Notes under the pieces: generated by a model
The model's input: the letters and a program-made list of their open reading frames with translations, nothing else
What the model was told of the DNA's origin: nothing
The model's database searches: none
Origin: Streptomyces rubiginosohelvolus
Lineage (GTDB): Bacteria; Actinomycetota; Actinomycetes; Streptomycetales; Streptomycetaceae
Length of the DNA: 64,000 bases
Reading direction: 5' to 3'
Assembly (NCBI RefSeq): GCF_014649875.1
Contig: NZ_BMTW01000001.1
Location: 620,001-684,000 of the forward strand
Made by a program: the position numbers and the translations under genes
Shown here: positions 16,700 through 25,582 of the stretch, in pieces
Position numbering within the stretch: position 1 is the first letter of the stretch
How the letters are laid out: every line of letters starts with the position of its first letter

Positions 16700-17608
16700 A
16701 TGCCACGGGCCCGTTCGCGCTACGCCCCCGACCGGGGTCTGACCGGCCGCATGGTCACCACCATGTTCCTGATCGGTCTGCTCTACGTCGTCTTCGTGGG
16801 CGTGCTCCTCGCGGCCCTGCGGGGCTCCTGGCCGATCATCCTGATCATCACGGGCGGCCTGTTCATCGCCCAGTTCTGGTTCAGCGACCGCATCGCCGCG
16901 TACGGCATGGGCGCCCGCGAGGTCACCCCCGAACAGGCCCCCGAACTGCACGGCACCATCGACCGCATCTGCGCGCTGGCGGACATGCCGAAGCCCAGGG
17001 TGGCCATCGCCGACAGCGACGTACCGAATGCGTTCGCCACCGGCCGCAGCGAGAAGACGGCCCTGGTCTGCGCGACGACGGGCCTGCTGCGCAGACTGGA
17101 GCCGGAGGAGCTGGAAGGGGTCCTCGCCCACGAGATGTCGCATGTCGCGCACCGGGACGTGGCCGTCATGACCATCGCCTCGTTCCTCGGCGTACTGGCG
17201 GGCGTCATCACCCGGATCGCCCTGTGGGGCGGCTTCGCGCGCAGCCGCCCCGGCAACGACCCGGCGGGCATCCTGCTGCTTCTGATCCCGCTGATCAGCG
17301 CCGTCGTGTACGCGATCAGCTTCCTGCTGACCCGGCTGCTCTCCCGCTACCGCGAACTCTCCGCCGACCGGGCCGCCGCCCTGCTCACCGGGCGCCCCTC
17401 CGCGCTCGCCTCCGCCCTGACGAAGGTCAGCGGGCAGATGGCCCGCATCCCGACGGAGGACCTGCGGAAGGCGGAGCCGTACAACGCGTTCTACTTCATG
17501 CCCGCGTTCTCCGCGAAGGAGAGCATGGGCCGGCTGTTCTCCTCGCACCCGACGCTGGAACAGCGTCTGGACCAGCTGTCCCGGATCTCCACCGACCTGT
17601 CCCGCTGA
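16700..17608 (+). CDS. htpX: HtpX-type membrane zinc metalloprotease (M48)
   Basis: A 302-aa membrane protease for quality control of membrane proteins. Two N-terminal helices (about residues 18-40 and 44-60) precede the cytoplasmic catalytic domain with HEMSH (His144, Glu145, His148). Two further helices follow (about 155-175 and 195-215), then the third ligand glutamate in YRELSADRAAALL. The start at 16700 has a GGGAGG sequence just upstream. It is followed 28 bp later by pspAB, a conserved actinobacterial pairing linked to membrane stress. Confidence 0.88.
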   Translation: MPRARSRYAPDRGLTGRMVTTMFLIGLLYVVFVGVLLAALRGSWPIILIITGGLFIAQFWFSDRIAAYGMGAREVTPEQAPELHGTIDRICALADMPKPRVAIADSDVPNAFATGRSEKTALVCATTGLLRRLEPEELEGVLAHEMSHVAHRDVAVMTIASFLGVLAGVITRIALWGGFARSRPGNDPAGILLLLIPLISAVVYAISFLLTRLLSRYRELSADRAAALLTGRPSALASALTKVSGQMARIPTEDLRKAEPYNAFYFMPAFSAKESMGRLFSSHPTLEQRLDQLSRISTDLSR

Positions 17609-17636
17609 ACCATCGAGCGTTGAAGGAGTTACGCCC

Positions 17637-18230
17637 GTGGGCCTGCTCGACGCGATCCTCGGCCGGAGCAAGCCGGTCCGCCCCGACCTAGACCAGCTCT
17701 TCGCCGTCCCCTCCGCCGCCCTCACCCTCCAGGCCGCCACCGGCTTCACCCCGACCGGCCGGGGCTCGGTCTGCTTCGCCGGGGTGGAGGGCGGCGGCTT
17801 CGCCCGGCTCCAGGAGGACGTACGGGAGTTGCTGGACGCGGACACGGAACGCGGGGGCGTCCCGGTGGAGTTCAGCCGGGACGCGTACGGCTACACCTGG
17901 CTGCTGGCCACCCACCCGGCCGACGACACGGCGGGCCTGGTCAACGACCTGCACGCGGTCAACACGATGCTCCAGGACGGCGGCTTCGGCCCGCATCTGC
18001 TGTGCTCGCTGATCGGCTTCCGGGACACTGAGTCCGCCGACGGCCGGTCGCTGGCTCTCGTCTACCTCTACAAGCGCGGCACGTTCTACCCGTTCGCCCC
18101 GCTCCCCGGCGACGCCGAGAAGCGGGACAACCAGCTGGAGCTCCAGGTGCGGGGCGCCCTCGGCGACGACCTCCGGGTGGAGAAGGACCTGTCCCGGTGG
18201 TTCCCGGTGTGGGGCGCGCCGGGGCTGTGA
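17637..18230 (+). CDS. pspAB: PspA-associated protein PspAB
   Basis: A 197-aa soluble protein that begins MGLLDAILGRSKPVRPDLDQLFAVPSAA, the hallmark of the PspAB family found next to pspA or htpX in actinobacteria. It contains GRGSVCFAGVEGG, a GYTWLLATHPADD segment and YLYKRGTFYPFAPL. A GTG start with GAAGGAG 10 bases upstream is used. It is presumably an adaptor or regulator in the phage-shock/envelope-stress response with HtpX. It ends one base before the stop of the convergent 18231 gene. Confidence 0.82.
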   Translation: MGLLDAILGRSKPVRPDLDQLFAVPSAALTLQAATGFTPTGRGSVCFAGVEGGGFARLQEDVRELLDADTERGGVPVEFSRDAYGYTWLLATHPADDTAGLVNDLHAVNTMLQDGGFGPHLLCSLIGFRDTESADGRSLALVYLYKRGTFYPFAPLPGDAEKRDNQLELQVRGALGDDLRVEKDLSRWFPVWGAPGL

Positions 18231-18959
18231 TCAGCCCGGGCCGCCCGCTGCCGGTGTCCGCTCGGCACCGGTGCCGAGCGGGATCCCGTGGGCCGTGGGC
18301 CCCAGGCGCGCCCGGTAGCGGCGGACGCCCCAGCTGCGGTGTTCCAGTTCGGCGGCGACCAGGACCTCCGCCGTGTTGACCTGGCCGGGGACCAGCTCCA
18401 CCAGGGCGGCCACCGGGTGGTCGCCCGCCAGGGGCAGTCGGCGCAGGCCGCGGAACTCCCACTGGGGGTCCGGCTGGGACGCGCCGTGGCCGCGGACGAT
18501 CCACTCCTCCCGGGCGGGTCCCGGCTCCGGCTGCTGCCGTTCCACGCCCAGGTCGACGACGCCGGTGCTGACCGTGAAGCTGAGTCCGGTGCCGGGGCCG
18601 GCCGCCGTCGGGCGGGTGCGCTCCCCGGGATCGATGAGGCGGGCGACGGGCCGCAGGGCCGGGTCGGGTGTGGAGAGGGACAGGGCCAGGGAGGCGTGCC
18701 GGAACGTGCCCGGGGCCTGCGGGGCCTCCGGGCGGAACGAGCACACCAGCAGCAGGTGGCGGTAGTCCCGGCCCGGTGTGGAGCGGACGTGGGCGTGCCA
18801 GTCGGCGGGGGCGCTCCCGTGCTCGGCGGGCAGCAGGTCCCAGCCGAAGGTGAGCCGGCCGCGCAGCGGCTCCGGGGTCCGCATGCGCCCCGGGCCGGCC
18901 GGTGAGCCGAGGGTGCGCTCCGGTTCGAGGGCGATGTCGTGCAGCTGGATCTCGGTCAT
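18231..18959 (-). CDS. Unknown protein coupled to the CHAT protease
   Basis: A 242-aa protein with no family I recognise. It is rich in beta-strand-like segments (RDYRHLLLVCSF, HASLALSLST, GLSFTVSTGVVDLGVE, EVLVAAELEHRSWGVRRYRARL), with no signal peptide or transmembrane helix. Its ATG overlaps the CHAT stop (ATGA, 18956-18959), so it is translated in fixed stoichiometry with the protease. A substrate, inhibitor or cofactor of the CHAT protein is the natural guess, but it is only inferred from coupling. Confidence 0.7.
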   Translation of the reverse strand: MTEIQLHDIALEPERTLGSPAGPGRMRTPEPLRGRLTFGWDLLPAEHGSAPADWHAHVRSTPGRDYRHLLLVCSFRPEAPQAPGTFRHASLALSLSTPDPALRPVARLIDPGERTRPTAAGPGTGLSFTVSTGVVDLGVERQQPEPGPAREEWIVRGHGASQPDPQWEFRGLRRLPLAGDHPVAALVELVPGQVNTAEVLVAAELEHRSWGVRRYRARLGPTAHGIPLGTGAERTPAAGGPG

Positions 18960-21900
18960 GCGGTGGCTCCCGTGCTCCGGCCCCGTAGGAAGGTGAAGGC
19001 CCCCCAGTCGCGGTACTGCGGGTACCGGGCCCGGGTGGCGGTCTGCGCCTCGCGGAACGCCCGTTCGGGGGCGTCGGCGAGGTCGGCCCGCTGGTGCAGG
19101 CGGTGGAAGAAGTACGCGGCCGGCTCGGGCCGTACGGCCCACAGGCAGCCGACGACGGCCTGCACTCCGGCGGTGATGAGGGCGGCCGGGACGCCCCGCA
19201 CGTTGTCCGCCCGGTCGAAGCGGCCCAGCGCCGATTCGCAGGCGGCGAGGGTGACCAGGCGGACGCCGCTCAGGTCGAGTTCGAGGAAGTCGTGGGCGAA
19301 GACCCGGCCGTCGTCGTCCTCGTCCGGGGTGAGGTAGAGGCAGTGCAGCCAGGGGGCGTCCTGGTCCATCGTGCCGTGGACGGCGAGGTGGACCACGTCG
19401 GCGGTGGCGAGTTCGGCGAGCAGCCCGGCCCGGGTCGCGGCCGGTCCGGTCACCGCATCCGCGCCGACCGCCTCGGCGACGGCCCGGGCGTGCTCGTCGA
19501 GGGCGGGTTCGGCGGGCAGACCGTAGGGCACGCCGCCGGTGGCGGAGGCGATGACGGCGGTACGGCGTGGGGGCGGGCGTTCCGGGAGGCCGGTGGGGAC
19601 GAGCGCTTCGAGGCCCGCGATGGTGGTGACGGTCCAGTCGTCCGCGATCGGGCGGCCGTCGACGGAGCAGAGCGCGACCGGCAGGTAGTGGAGTGCGCCG
19701 TGCGGCCAGAGCAGCAGGCGGTCCTTGCCCTGGGCCCGCCAAGCGGCCCACCGGTCACCCATCGCGAGCGGCAGCTCGGGCCCCGTCAGCAGCCGCCGGC
19801 CCTCGGGGGTCACCTCGCCGAAGAGCGGGTCGCGTTCGACCTCTGTCCGGACCGCCTCGACCAGGTCGGCGACGGGATGCCGGTCGGCGTACGCCTCGGC
19901 GCTCTCGGGTCCGCCGTCGTCGGGATCGCCCAACTGCACCGTGATCGCACTGCCTTCGCGGGTGACGGCGAGGAGGACGGCGGCGCCGTTCACGGCGGTC
20001 GGCAGGAACCAGGTGAGCAACACGCTGCGCTCGTCGAGCAGTTCGCCGGTGCGCGCCCACAGGTACTGGTCGTCCACGAAGGGGGCCGAGCGGGAGCGCA
20101 GTTCGTCGTCGATGAAGGAGGAGATCCGGCGGCGCAGGTTGCGGACGAACCGGCCGTCGTCGTGGCTCTCCTCCCCGGGGTCCGTGTCGAGGACGTTCAG
20201 CAGGTTCGCCGTCGCACCGCCGACGGCGGTGGGGCTCTCCAAGGAGCGTAGTTTCGCCAGGTAGTCGGCGATGTGCGCGGGGCGGGTGACCGGGCCGTCG
20301 ATCCGCCGCCACGCCCCGGCCTCCGGCCCCTTGCCCGCCTGGTGAAGGCCGAGCATCAGGGCCACCGGCAACGACTCGATCCCGAGGGTCACCTGCCATA
20401 CGGCCGCGTGGACGAGGTCGCGGAGCACCTCGCCGAGCGCGGGGGCGCCGCTGGTGTCGAAGTTCGGTACGTCGACGATGATCGCGTGGACGGCGTTCCT
20501 GAGGGCGTCGCCGCTGAGGTTCGGCAGGTCCTGGAGGACGGGCAGCAGGCACGCCTGGGCCAGGTCCTGCTGGTTCAGCGAGGCGTAGGAGAGGGCCGCG
20601 TAGGTGGCGTGGCCCCACGGGAAGGGGACCCGGTCGGAGACCGGCTCGCCCCGCTCGACCGCCAGGCGGTACAGGTCCGCCGTCAGCAGCCGGACGCCCG
20701 CACCGTCCCCCGGTCGCGCCTGCCGCAGGAGGGCGGCGCCCCGTGCGGGCTGCCCCCGGTCGCGGGCGTGGGCGGCCGCGTGCAGGAGGGCGGCGGAGCG
20801 CTGGGCCGGGGTCCGGTCGGCCGGGAAGGACTCCGGGAGGGGTCCGGGGCCGGGGCAGTCGGTGGGGTCGTCGGGCAGTGCGTGCAACCGGGCCTCGATC
20901 CGTTGGCGGCGCTGCGCGGGGCCCGGGGAGAGCGGTGAGTGGTCGGCCCAGTCCAGCACCGCGCGCAGGAGCGGCCGGTCTCCGCGCTCCCGGGCGAGGT
21001 TGATGCCCTGGTCCACGGTCCGGGCGGCGACGACACCGCCGTACGCGGCGAGGAAGGCGGGCACGTCCGAGCCGAACACGTTCTCCCGTACGGTGTCGAC
21101 GAAGGCGGCAGGCGCGTCGCCCATCGACCGGAGCAGGAAGAGCACCAGATCCGGCGGAGCGGCGGCATGTACGGCGAACAGCGCGTCGAACGCGGCCCGC
21201 GCCGTCGCCCGGTCCACGCCGCCGTCCTCCTCCCCCTCCTCCGCGACCACCTGCGCCAGTGCGGCCAGGATCCGGGGGCGCAGCGCACTGCCCGGCCCGG
21301 TCTCGCGCTCGTCCGACTCGGCGGCCCGCACCAGCAGGTCCCGGGCCTCTCCCCGTAACCGCGCGTCGAACCGCACCGGCCACGTTCCGCCGAACCACGG
21401 CCGGTACAGCGGGGACCGGTACAGATCCGCGGTGTGCTGGGCGGCCCGTACGGTCCCCTCCGCGCCGGCGTACGCGTCGCCGCCCAGGTCCTCCGGGCCC
21501 CGGACCGCCAGCCGCAGCCGGGCGGCCGCCAGGAGCGCCGCCGCCAGGCCCGCGGAGCCCGCCGGCCGCTCGATCAGGCGCCCGGACAGCGCGTCGGCGT
21601 CCTCGAACACCGGGCGCTCGCACCGCTCCGCGAGCACCGGCGCCGCGCTCTCGACCGTACGCAGTGCCGCCTCCCGCCAGACCGCCTCCGCTCCGCACTC
21701 CTCGGCGACCTCGGCGACCAACCGCCAGTAGAGGTACAGGAGATCGGCGGCTTCTCCCCGGCTCCGGGTCACATCCGCGACGAGCAGCTCCAGCAGCGCC
21801 CCGGCGGACAGCCCGTGGGCCTCCCCCAGGCTCCGGCGCACGCGCTCCAGCTCACGCGCTCGCTGCTTGGCCGCGTCGAGCGACAGCACCTGGTCCCGTA

Positions 21901-22465
21901 CATGGAGCACCAGCTCCAGCAGGACGGAGACCGGGTCGAGGACGAACGTGACGGCCGGGTCGGACTCGCCGAGCCCGAGAGACTCACCGGGCCCAACTGG
22001 CTCACCGGGCCGACCGGGCCCGTCGAACCGCACCCGGCCCGCACAGACCATCCCCTGCCGGGCCTCCTCCGTCAGCACCTCGACCATGTCGTCGCCCGCG
22101 GGCAGCACATGGGACACGACCAGCACGAGCGAGCCCGCCCCGGACGCCGTCTCCAGCCAGCCGGCCGGCAGGTCCAGGGCGAGGTCGTACGCCAACTCCA
22201 GTCCACCGGGGCCCAGTACGGAGACCACGCCCCCCGCGTCCCGGCGGACGGACCACCGCGCGTCGACGGGTTCCGCGAACGGCAGCTCGTCCAGCGACGC
22301 GAGCGCGGCCAGCCCCCGCGCGTACGCCCGGGTGAACAGGCTCCCGCCCGGACCGGCGCCGGTGAACGGCCCGAGCCCCGCCTGTCCCACCGCCAGTCCG
22401 GCATGCCGGGCCCCGTCCACCTCGGCCAGGAAGGCCCACCCCGTGACGTCCTCCGACAGTCGCAC
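18956..22465 (-). CDS. Large CHAT-domain (caspase-like) protease with helical N-terminal region and a TTA codon
   Basis: A 1169-aa protein. The last 300 residues form a CHAT (caspase HetF-associated with TPR) domain with the catalytic dyad in VVHLAVHG (His about 1030) and TLAACESALG (Cys about 1076), followed by GVPAALITAGVQAVVGCLW. The N-terminal 850 residues are Ala/Leu/Arg-rich and helical, compatible with TPR-like repeats and a beta-rich start (about 1-200). Codon 370 (21356-21358) is TTA, the rare bldA leucine codon, so translation should depend on development. I start it at the GTG of 22465 (VRLSEDVTGWAFLAEV); in-frame sequence upstream looks non-coding. It is followed by a coupled unknown gene. 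CHAT proteases act in caspase-like and phage-defence pathways elsewhere. Confidence 0.83.
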   Translation of the reverse strand: MRLSEDVTGWAFLAEVDGARHAGLAVGQAGLGPFTGAGPGGSLFTRAYARGLAALASLDELPFAEPVDARWSVRRDAGGVVSVLGPGGLELAYDLALDLPAGWLETASGAGSLVLVVSHVLPAGDDMVEVLTEEARQGMVCAGRVRFDGPGRPGEPVGPGESLGLGESDPAVTFVLDPVSVLLELVLHVRDQVLSLDAAKQRARELERVRRSLGEAHGLSAGALLELLVADVTRSRGEAADLLYLYWRLVAEVAEECGAEAVWREAALRTVESAAPVLAERCERPVFEDADALSGRLIERPAGSAGLAAALLAAARLRLAVRGPEDLGGDAYAGAEGTVRAAQHTADLYRSPLYRPWFGGTWPVRFDARLRGEARDLLVRAAESDERETGPGSALRPRILAALAQVVAEEGEEDGGVDRATARAAFDALFAVHAAAPPDLVLFLLRSMGDAPAAFVDTVRENVFGSDVPAFLAAYGGVVAARTVDQGINLARERGDRPLLRAVLDWADHSPLSPGPAQRRQRIEARLHALPDDPTDCPGPGPLPESFPADRTPAQRSAALLHAAAHARDRGQPARGAALLRQARPGDGAGVRLLTADLYRLAVERGEPVSDRVPFPWGHATYAALSYASLNQQDLAQACLLPVLQDLPNLSGDALRNAVHAIIVDVPNFDTSGAPALGEVLRDLVHAAVWQVTLGIESLPVALMLGLHQAGKGPEAGAWRRIDGPVTRPAHIADYLAKLRSLESPTAVGGATANLLNVLDTDPGEESHDDGRFVRNLRRRISSFIDDELRSRSAPFVDDQYLWARTGELLDERSVLLTWFLPTAVNGAAVLLAVTREGSAITVQLGDPDDGGPESAEAYADRHPVADLVEAVRTEVERDPLFGEVTPEGRRLLTGPELPLAMGDRWAAWRAQGKDRLLLWPHGALHYLPVALCSVDGRPIADDWTVTTIAGLEALVPTGLPERPPPRRTAVIASATGGVPYGLPAEPALDEHARAVAEAVGADAVTGPAATRAGLLAELATADVVHLAVHGTMDQDAPWLHCLYLTPDEDDDGRVFAHDFLELDLSGVRLVTLAACESALGRFDRADNVRGVPAALITAGVQAVVGCLWAVRPEPAAYFFHRLHQRADLADAPERAFREAQTATRARYPQYRDWGAFTFLRGRSTGATA

Positions 22466-22524
22466 GCCGCCCCCTAGCGCCTCTGGATCGTGGCGGTGAC
22501 CAGCCTTCCACAGAAGCGCGCCGC

Positions 22525-22950
22525 TCAGCCCCGGGGCCGGAACACCGGTACGGCCTCTTCCCCCGCCTCCCGGAACGTGACGGTCAGCGGCATCCCGACG
22601 CGCAGCGCCTCGTGCGCGCACTCCGCGATCTCCGTCATCATCCGGGGCCCTTCGGCGAGGTCGACGACGGCCGCGACGTACGGGACGCGGGATCCGAAGG
22701 GCGGCAGGTCGTTGCGGTGGACGACGGACCAGGTGTAGAGCGTCGCCTCCCCGCTCGCCGGCTCCCAGCCCACGTCCTCGCCCCAGCAGTACGGGCAGAA
22801 CTCACGCGGGTAGTGATGCGCCCGGCCGCATCCGGCGCAGCGGCGTATCAGCAACTGCCCCTCGGCCGCCGCGTCCCAGTACGGGCGGGTGAAAGCGTCC
22901 GGCTCCGGGAGGTCGAAGCGCGGGGCCGCGGCCGCACGTTCGGCGCTCAC
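22525..22950 (-). CDS. DUF35 zinc-ribbon/OB-fold protein
   Basis: A 141-aa protein with an N-terminal DLPEPDAFTRPYWDAAAEGQLLIRRCAGCGRAHHYPREFCPYCW zinc ribbon (four cysteines near residues 38-58) and a C-terminal OB-fold (ATLYTWSVVHRNDLPPF, VDLAEGPRMMTEIAEC). This is the canonical stand-alone DUF35 architecture that pairs with thiolase-fold LTP proteins, so the orphan LTP at 14003 is a candidate partner. Its GTG overlaps the DoxX stop (GTGA, 22947-22950). The CHAT gene starts 59 bp downstream on the same strand. Confidence 0.83.
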   Translation of the reverse strand: MSAERAAAAPRFDLPEPDAFTRPYWDAAAEGQLLIRRCAGCGRAHHYPREFCPYCWGEDVGWEPASGEATLYTWSVVHRNDLPPFGSRVPYVAAVVDLAEGPRMMTEIAECAHEALRVGMPLTVTFREAGEEAVPVFRPRG

Positions 22951-23399
22951 AGGAACAGCCCCAGCGCCGCGTCCAGCGACCAGGTCTGCCAGGCCATGGC
23001 GAAGAGGGCGACGAGGGAGATCAGCGCCATCATCGCGTTCTGCCCCTGCTCGGCCCAGTCGTGGATCATCAGGACCAGGTAGAGGAGATTGAGGAGCAGG
23101 CCCGCCACCAGCGCGATCGGAGTGAGGAAGCCGGTCACCAAACCGATCCCCAGGGCCAGTTCGGCGTAGACGACGACGTACGCGATCAGCTTCGGCCGGG
23201 GCTCGACGACCCGGCGGAAGCCGGTGCGGACCACCCCCCAGCGGTGCTTTCCCGCGATGTCCGCCGCCCAGGCGATCCCCGTACCGCGCTCGAACCAGCC
23301 TTTCCTGTCCTTGTGGCGCCAGCTCTCCAGCCACCACAGGCCGAGGCCTATGCGCAGGACGGCCAGCCATTCCGTTCCGCCGAGCCAGATCGTCTGCAT
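22947..23399 (-). CDS. DoxX-family membrane protein
   Basis: A 150-aa four-helix membrane protein. It starts with WLAVLRIGLGLWWLESW, has LIAYVVVYAELALGIGLVTGFLTPIALVAGLLLNLLYLVLMIHDWAEQGQN in the middle, and a last helix at the C-terminus. DoxX-like proteins are membrane components sometimes associated with quinone-linked oxidation or thiol homeostasis. A GGAGGG site precedes the ATG. A perfect copy of the acyl-CoA operator lies 21 bp upstream. Translational coupling to DUF35 suggests a joint role in the acyl-CoA pathway. Confidence 0.82.
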   Translation of the reverse strand: MQTIWLGGTEWLAVLRIGLGLWWLESWRHKDRKGWFERGTGIAWAADIAGKHRWGVVRTGFRRVVEPRPKLIAYVVVYAELALGIGLVTGFLTPIALVAGLLLNLLYLVLMIHDWAEQGQNAMMALISLVALFAMAWQTWSLDAALGLFL

Positions 23400-23420
23400 C
23401 GGCCCTCCACTCACAGTTTT

Positions 23421-23435
23421 CTGACGGTACGTCAG
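23421..23435. promoter_or_regulatory. Palindromic operator d of the acyl-CoA regulon
   Basis: CTGACGGTACGTCAG has perfect 6-bp arms around a 3-bp spacer. It is 21 bp upstream of doxX. Confidence 0.7.
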
Positions 23436-23478
23436 TTCACCGGACGGAGGCCGTCCCCGCAAGAGGTCTGCACCGCCT

Positions 23479-24540
23479 TCAGCGCCGCCGCCCGCGCCCC
23501 AGCAGCCATGCCAGATAGACGCCGCCGAGCGCGCCCGTGACCACGCCCACCGGCAGCGGCCCGGCCGTCGGCAGCGAGATCGCGACCAGATCGGAGGCGG
23601 AGAGCAGCAGCGCCCCCATCGCGGCGGCGGGCAGCAGCCCCGTTCCCGTACCCCGGCTGAGGCGGCGGGCCAGTTGGGGTGCGCAGAGGGCGACGAACAC
23701 GATCGGTCCGGCCGCCGAGACCGCCACCGCGCTCAGCCCGACCGCGATCAGGAGGACGAGCACCCGGGTCCGCCCCGCGTCCACGCCGAGGCCGCCCGCC
23801 GCCTCGTCGCCCATCTCCAGCAGGTCCAGGCGGCGGACGACCGGGAGCGCGGCCAGCAGGAGAGCCCCCAGACCGAGCAGGGCGGGCAGGACCTGGTGGG
23901 TTTCCGCGCTGCCGAGGCTGCCGATCAGCCAGAGCTGGGCGGACTGGGCGTGGTCGAGGGCGGCCCGGGTGAGCAGGTACGCGTTGACCGAGGCGAGCAG
24001 CGAGCCGACGGCGATCCCGGCGAGGATCAGCCGGTTGCCCCGGAACGAGCCGCGTCGGGCGAGGAGTTGGACGAACACCGCCGTGGCCAGGCCGCCGCCC
24101 GCCGCCCCGGCCGCCACGTAGGCCGGTTCACCGTGCAGCAGGACCAGCAACGCGCCGGTCGCCGCACCGGAGTTGAAGCCGACGATGTCCGGGCTGCCGA
24201 GCGGGTTGCGGGAGAGCTGCTGGAACAGCGCCCCGGCCGCGCCGAGTGCCGCGCCGACGACGAGCCCGAGGGCCACCCGCGGCAGCCGCAGCTCCAGAAC
24301 GACGAACGCGGACTGCTCCGAGCCCGCGCCGAACAGCGCGCCCAGCACCTCGGCGGGCGGTACGAGGCCGTCCCGGGTCAGCGCGAGAGCGCCGCTGCCC
24401 GCCGCGAGCAGGGTGAGGAGGAGGGTGACCGCCAGGGGTCGGGGGCGTATCCGGAGGGAGAGTCCCCGACCTCGTACGGCCACCGGGCTGCCGGAGAGAC
24501 CCCGCCCCCGCACGGCCACCGGCTTTTCGAGGACGCTCAT
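23479..24540 (-). CDS. Iron-siderophore ABC transporter permease (FecCD type)
   Basis: A 353-aa inner-membrane permease with about nine or ten hydrophobic helices. FecCD hallmarks are LRLPRVALGLVVGAALGAAGALFQQLSRNPLGSPDIVGFNSGA, LILAGIAVGSL and GPIVFVALCAPQLARRL. Its start overlaps the end of the preceding permease gene (24537-24540). It is the third and last gene of the uptake operon, with no ATPase gene following, so an ATPase encoded elsewhere must energise it. The N-terminus contains a 12-residue direct repeat (PVAVRGRGLS twice). Confidence 0.9.
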   Translation of the reverse strand: MSVLEKPVAVRGRGLSGSPVAVRGRGLSLRIRPRPLAVTLLLTLLAAGSGALALTRDGLVPPAEVLGALFGAGSEQSAFVVLELRLPRVALGLVVGAALGAAGALFQQLSRNPLGSPDIVGFNSGAATGALLVLLHGEPAYVAAGAAGGGLATAVFVQLLARRGSFRGNRLILAGIAVGSLLASVNAYLLTRAALDHAQSAQLWLIGSLGSAETHQVLPALLGLGALLLAALPVVRRLDLLEMGDEAAGGLGVDAGRTRVLVLLIAVGLSAVAVSAAGPIVFVALCAPQLARRLSRGTGTGLLPAAAMGALLLSASDLVAISLPTAGPLPVGVVTGALGGVYLAWLLGRGRRR

Positions 24541-25580
24541 GCCGCCCCCACCGCCTTCCGCGAGGCGGCTGTACGGCTCCGCCGGTTGCGGCCGATCAGC
24601 CAGATCAGGACGGGCGCGCCCACGAACGCCGTCACGATGCCCACCTGGATCTCGGCGGGGCGGGCGACGACCCGGCCCACGATGTCCGCGACGAGCAGCA
24701 GGCCCGCCCCGATGAGGACCGCGTACGGCATCAGGCGGCGGTGGTCGGGCCCGGTCAGCAGGCGGGCCACGTGCGGGGCGACCAGGCCGATGAAGCCGAC
24801 CGGGCCGATCGCGGCCGTCGCGGCCCCGCTGAGCAGCACCGTGGCGAGCGTGCCGAGCAGCCGTACGCGCCCGGGTGCGACGCCCAGCGCCCGGCCCGCC
24901 TCGTCGCCGAGGGCGAAGGCGTTGAGGGCGGGCGCGGTGGTGAGCGCCAGCACCGCACCCACCAGCAGGAAGGGCAACACGTCGCACAGCACCGGGAGTT
25001 CACGGCCCGCCAGCGTGCCGACCGACCACATCCGCAGCGTCCCGTACGCATCCGCGTCCAGCACCCCGAGCCCGCTGACCACCGCGCCGAGCACGGCGGT
25101 GACGGCCACCCCGGCGAGCACGAGCCCTTCGGGGGTGCCGCGGCCCGCGCCCCGGCCGCCGAGCAGATACACGACCACCACCGCGACGGCCGCCCCGAGC
25201 AGCGCCCACCAGACGACGGCCTGGAGCGAGCGCGTACGGAACAGGACGGTCGCGGCGACGACGGCGCAGGCGGCCCCGGTGTTGACGCCGAGAAGGCCGG
25301 GATCCGCCAGGGGGTTACGGGTCAGCCCCTGCATCACCGCGCCGGCGAGGCCGAGCGCCGCTCCGGCCGTGACGGCGAGGAGGGTGCGGGGCACCCGGAC
25401 CTCCCGGACGATCGAGGCGTGCGGGGCGTCGGGGTCGAGCAGCGCGGCGAACACCTCGGCCGGGGGCACGGGTTGGGCGCCCACGGCGAGGCCGCCGGCC
25501 ACGGCGAGGGCCAGGAGGACCAGCCCCGCCGTGAGCCCGGCGGCGTACCGCGCGCGGGCGGCGGGTCTGTTGCCGGCCAC
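24537..25580 (-). CDS. Iron-siderophore ABC transporter permease (FecCD type)
   Basis: A 347-aa permease paralogous to the next gene. Conserved segments are REVRVPRTLLAVTAGAALGLAGAVMQGLTRNPLADPGLLGVNTGAA, GLVLAGVAVTAVLG and AIGPVGFIGLVAPHVARLL. It begins at a GTG 2 bp after the binding-protein stop. The two permeases probably form a heterodimeric channel for an Fe(III)-siderophore complex. Confidence 0.9.
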   Translation of the reverse strand: MAGNRPAARARYAAGLTAGLVLLALAVAGGLAVGAQPVPPAEVFAALLDPDAPHASIVREVRVPRTLLAVTAGAALGLAGAVMQGLTRNPLADPGLLGVNTGAACAVVAATVLFRTRSLQAVVWWALLGAAVAVVVVYLLGGRGAGRGTPEGLVLAGVAVTAVLGAVVSGLGVLDADAYGTLRMWSVGTLAGRELPVLCDVLPFLLVGAVLALTTAPALNAFALGDEAGRALGVAPGRVRLLGTLATVLLSGAATAAIGPVGFIGLVAPHVARLLTGPDHRRLMPYAVLIGAGLLLVADIVGRVVARPAEIQVGIVTAFVGAPVLIWLIGRNRRSRTAASRKAVGAA

Positions 25581-25582
25581 TG

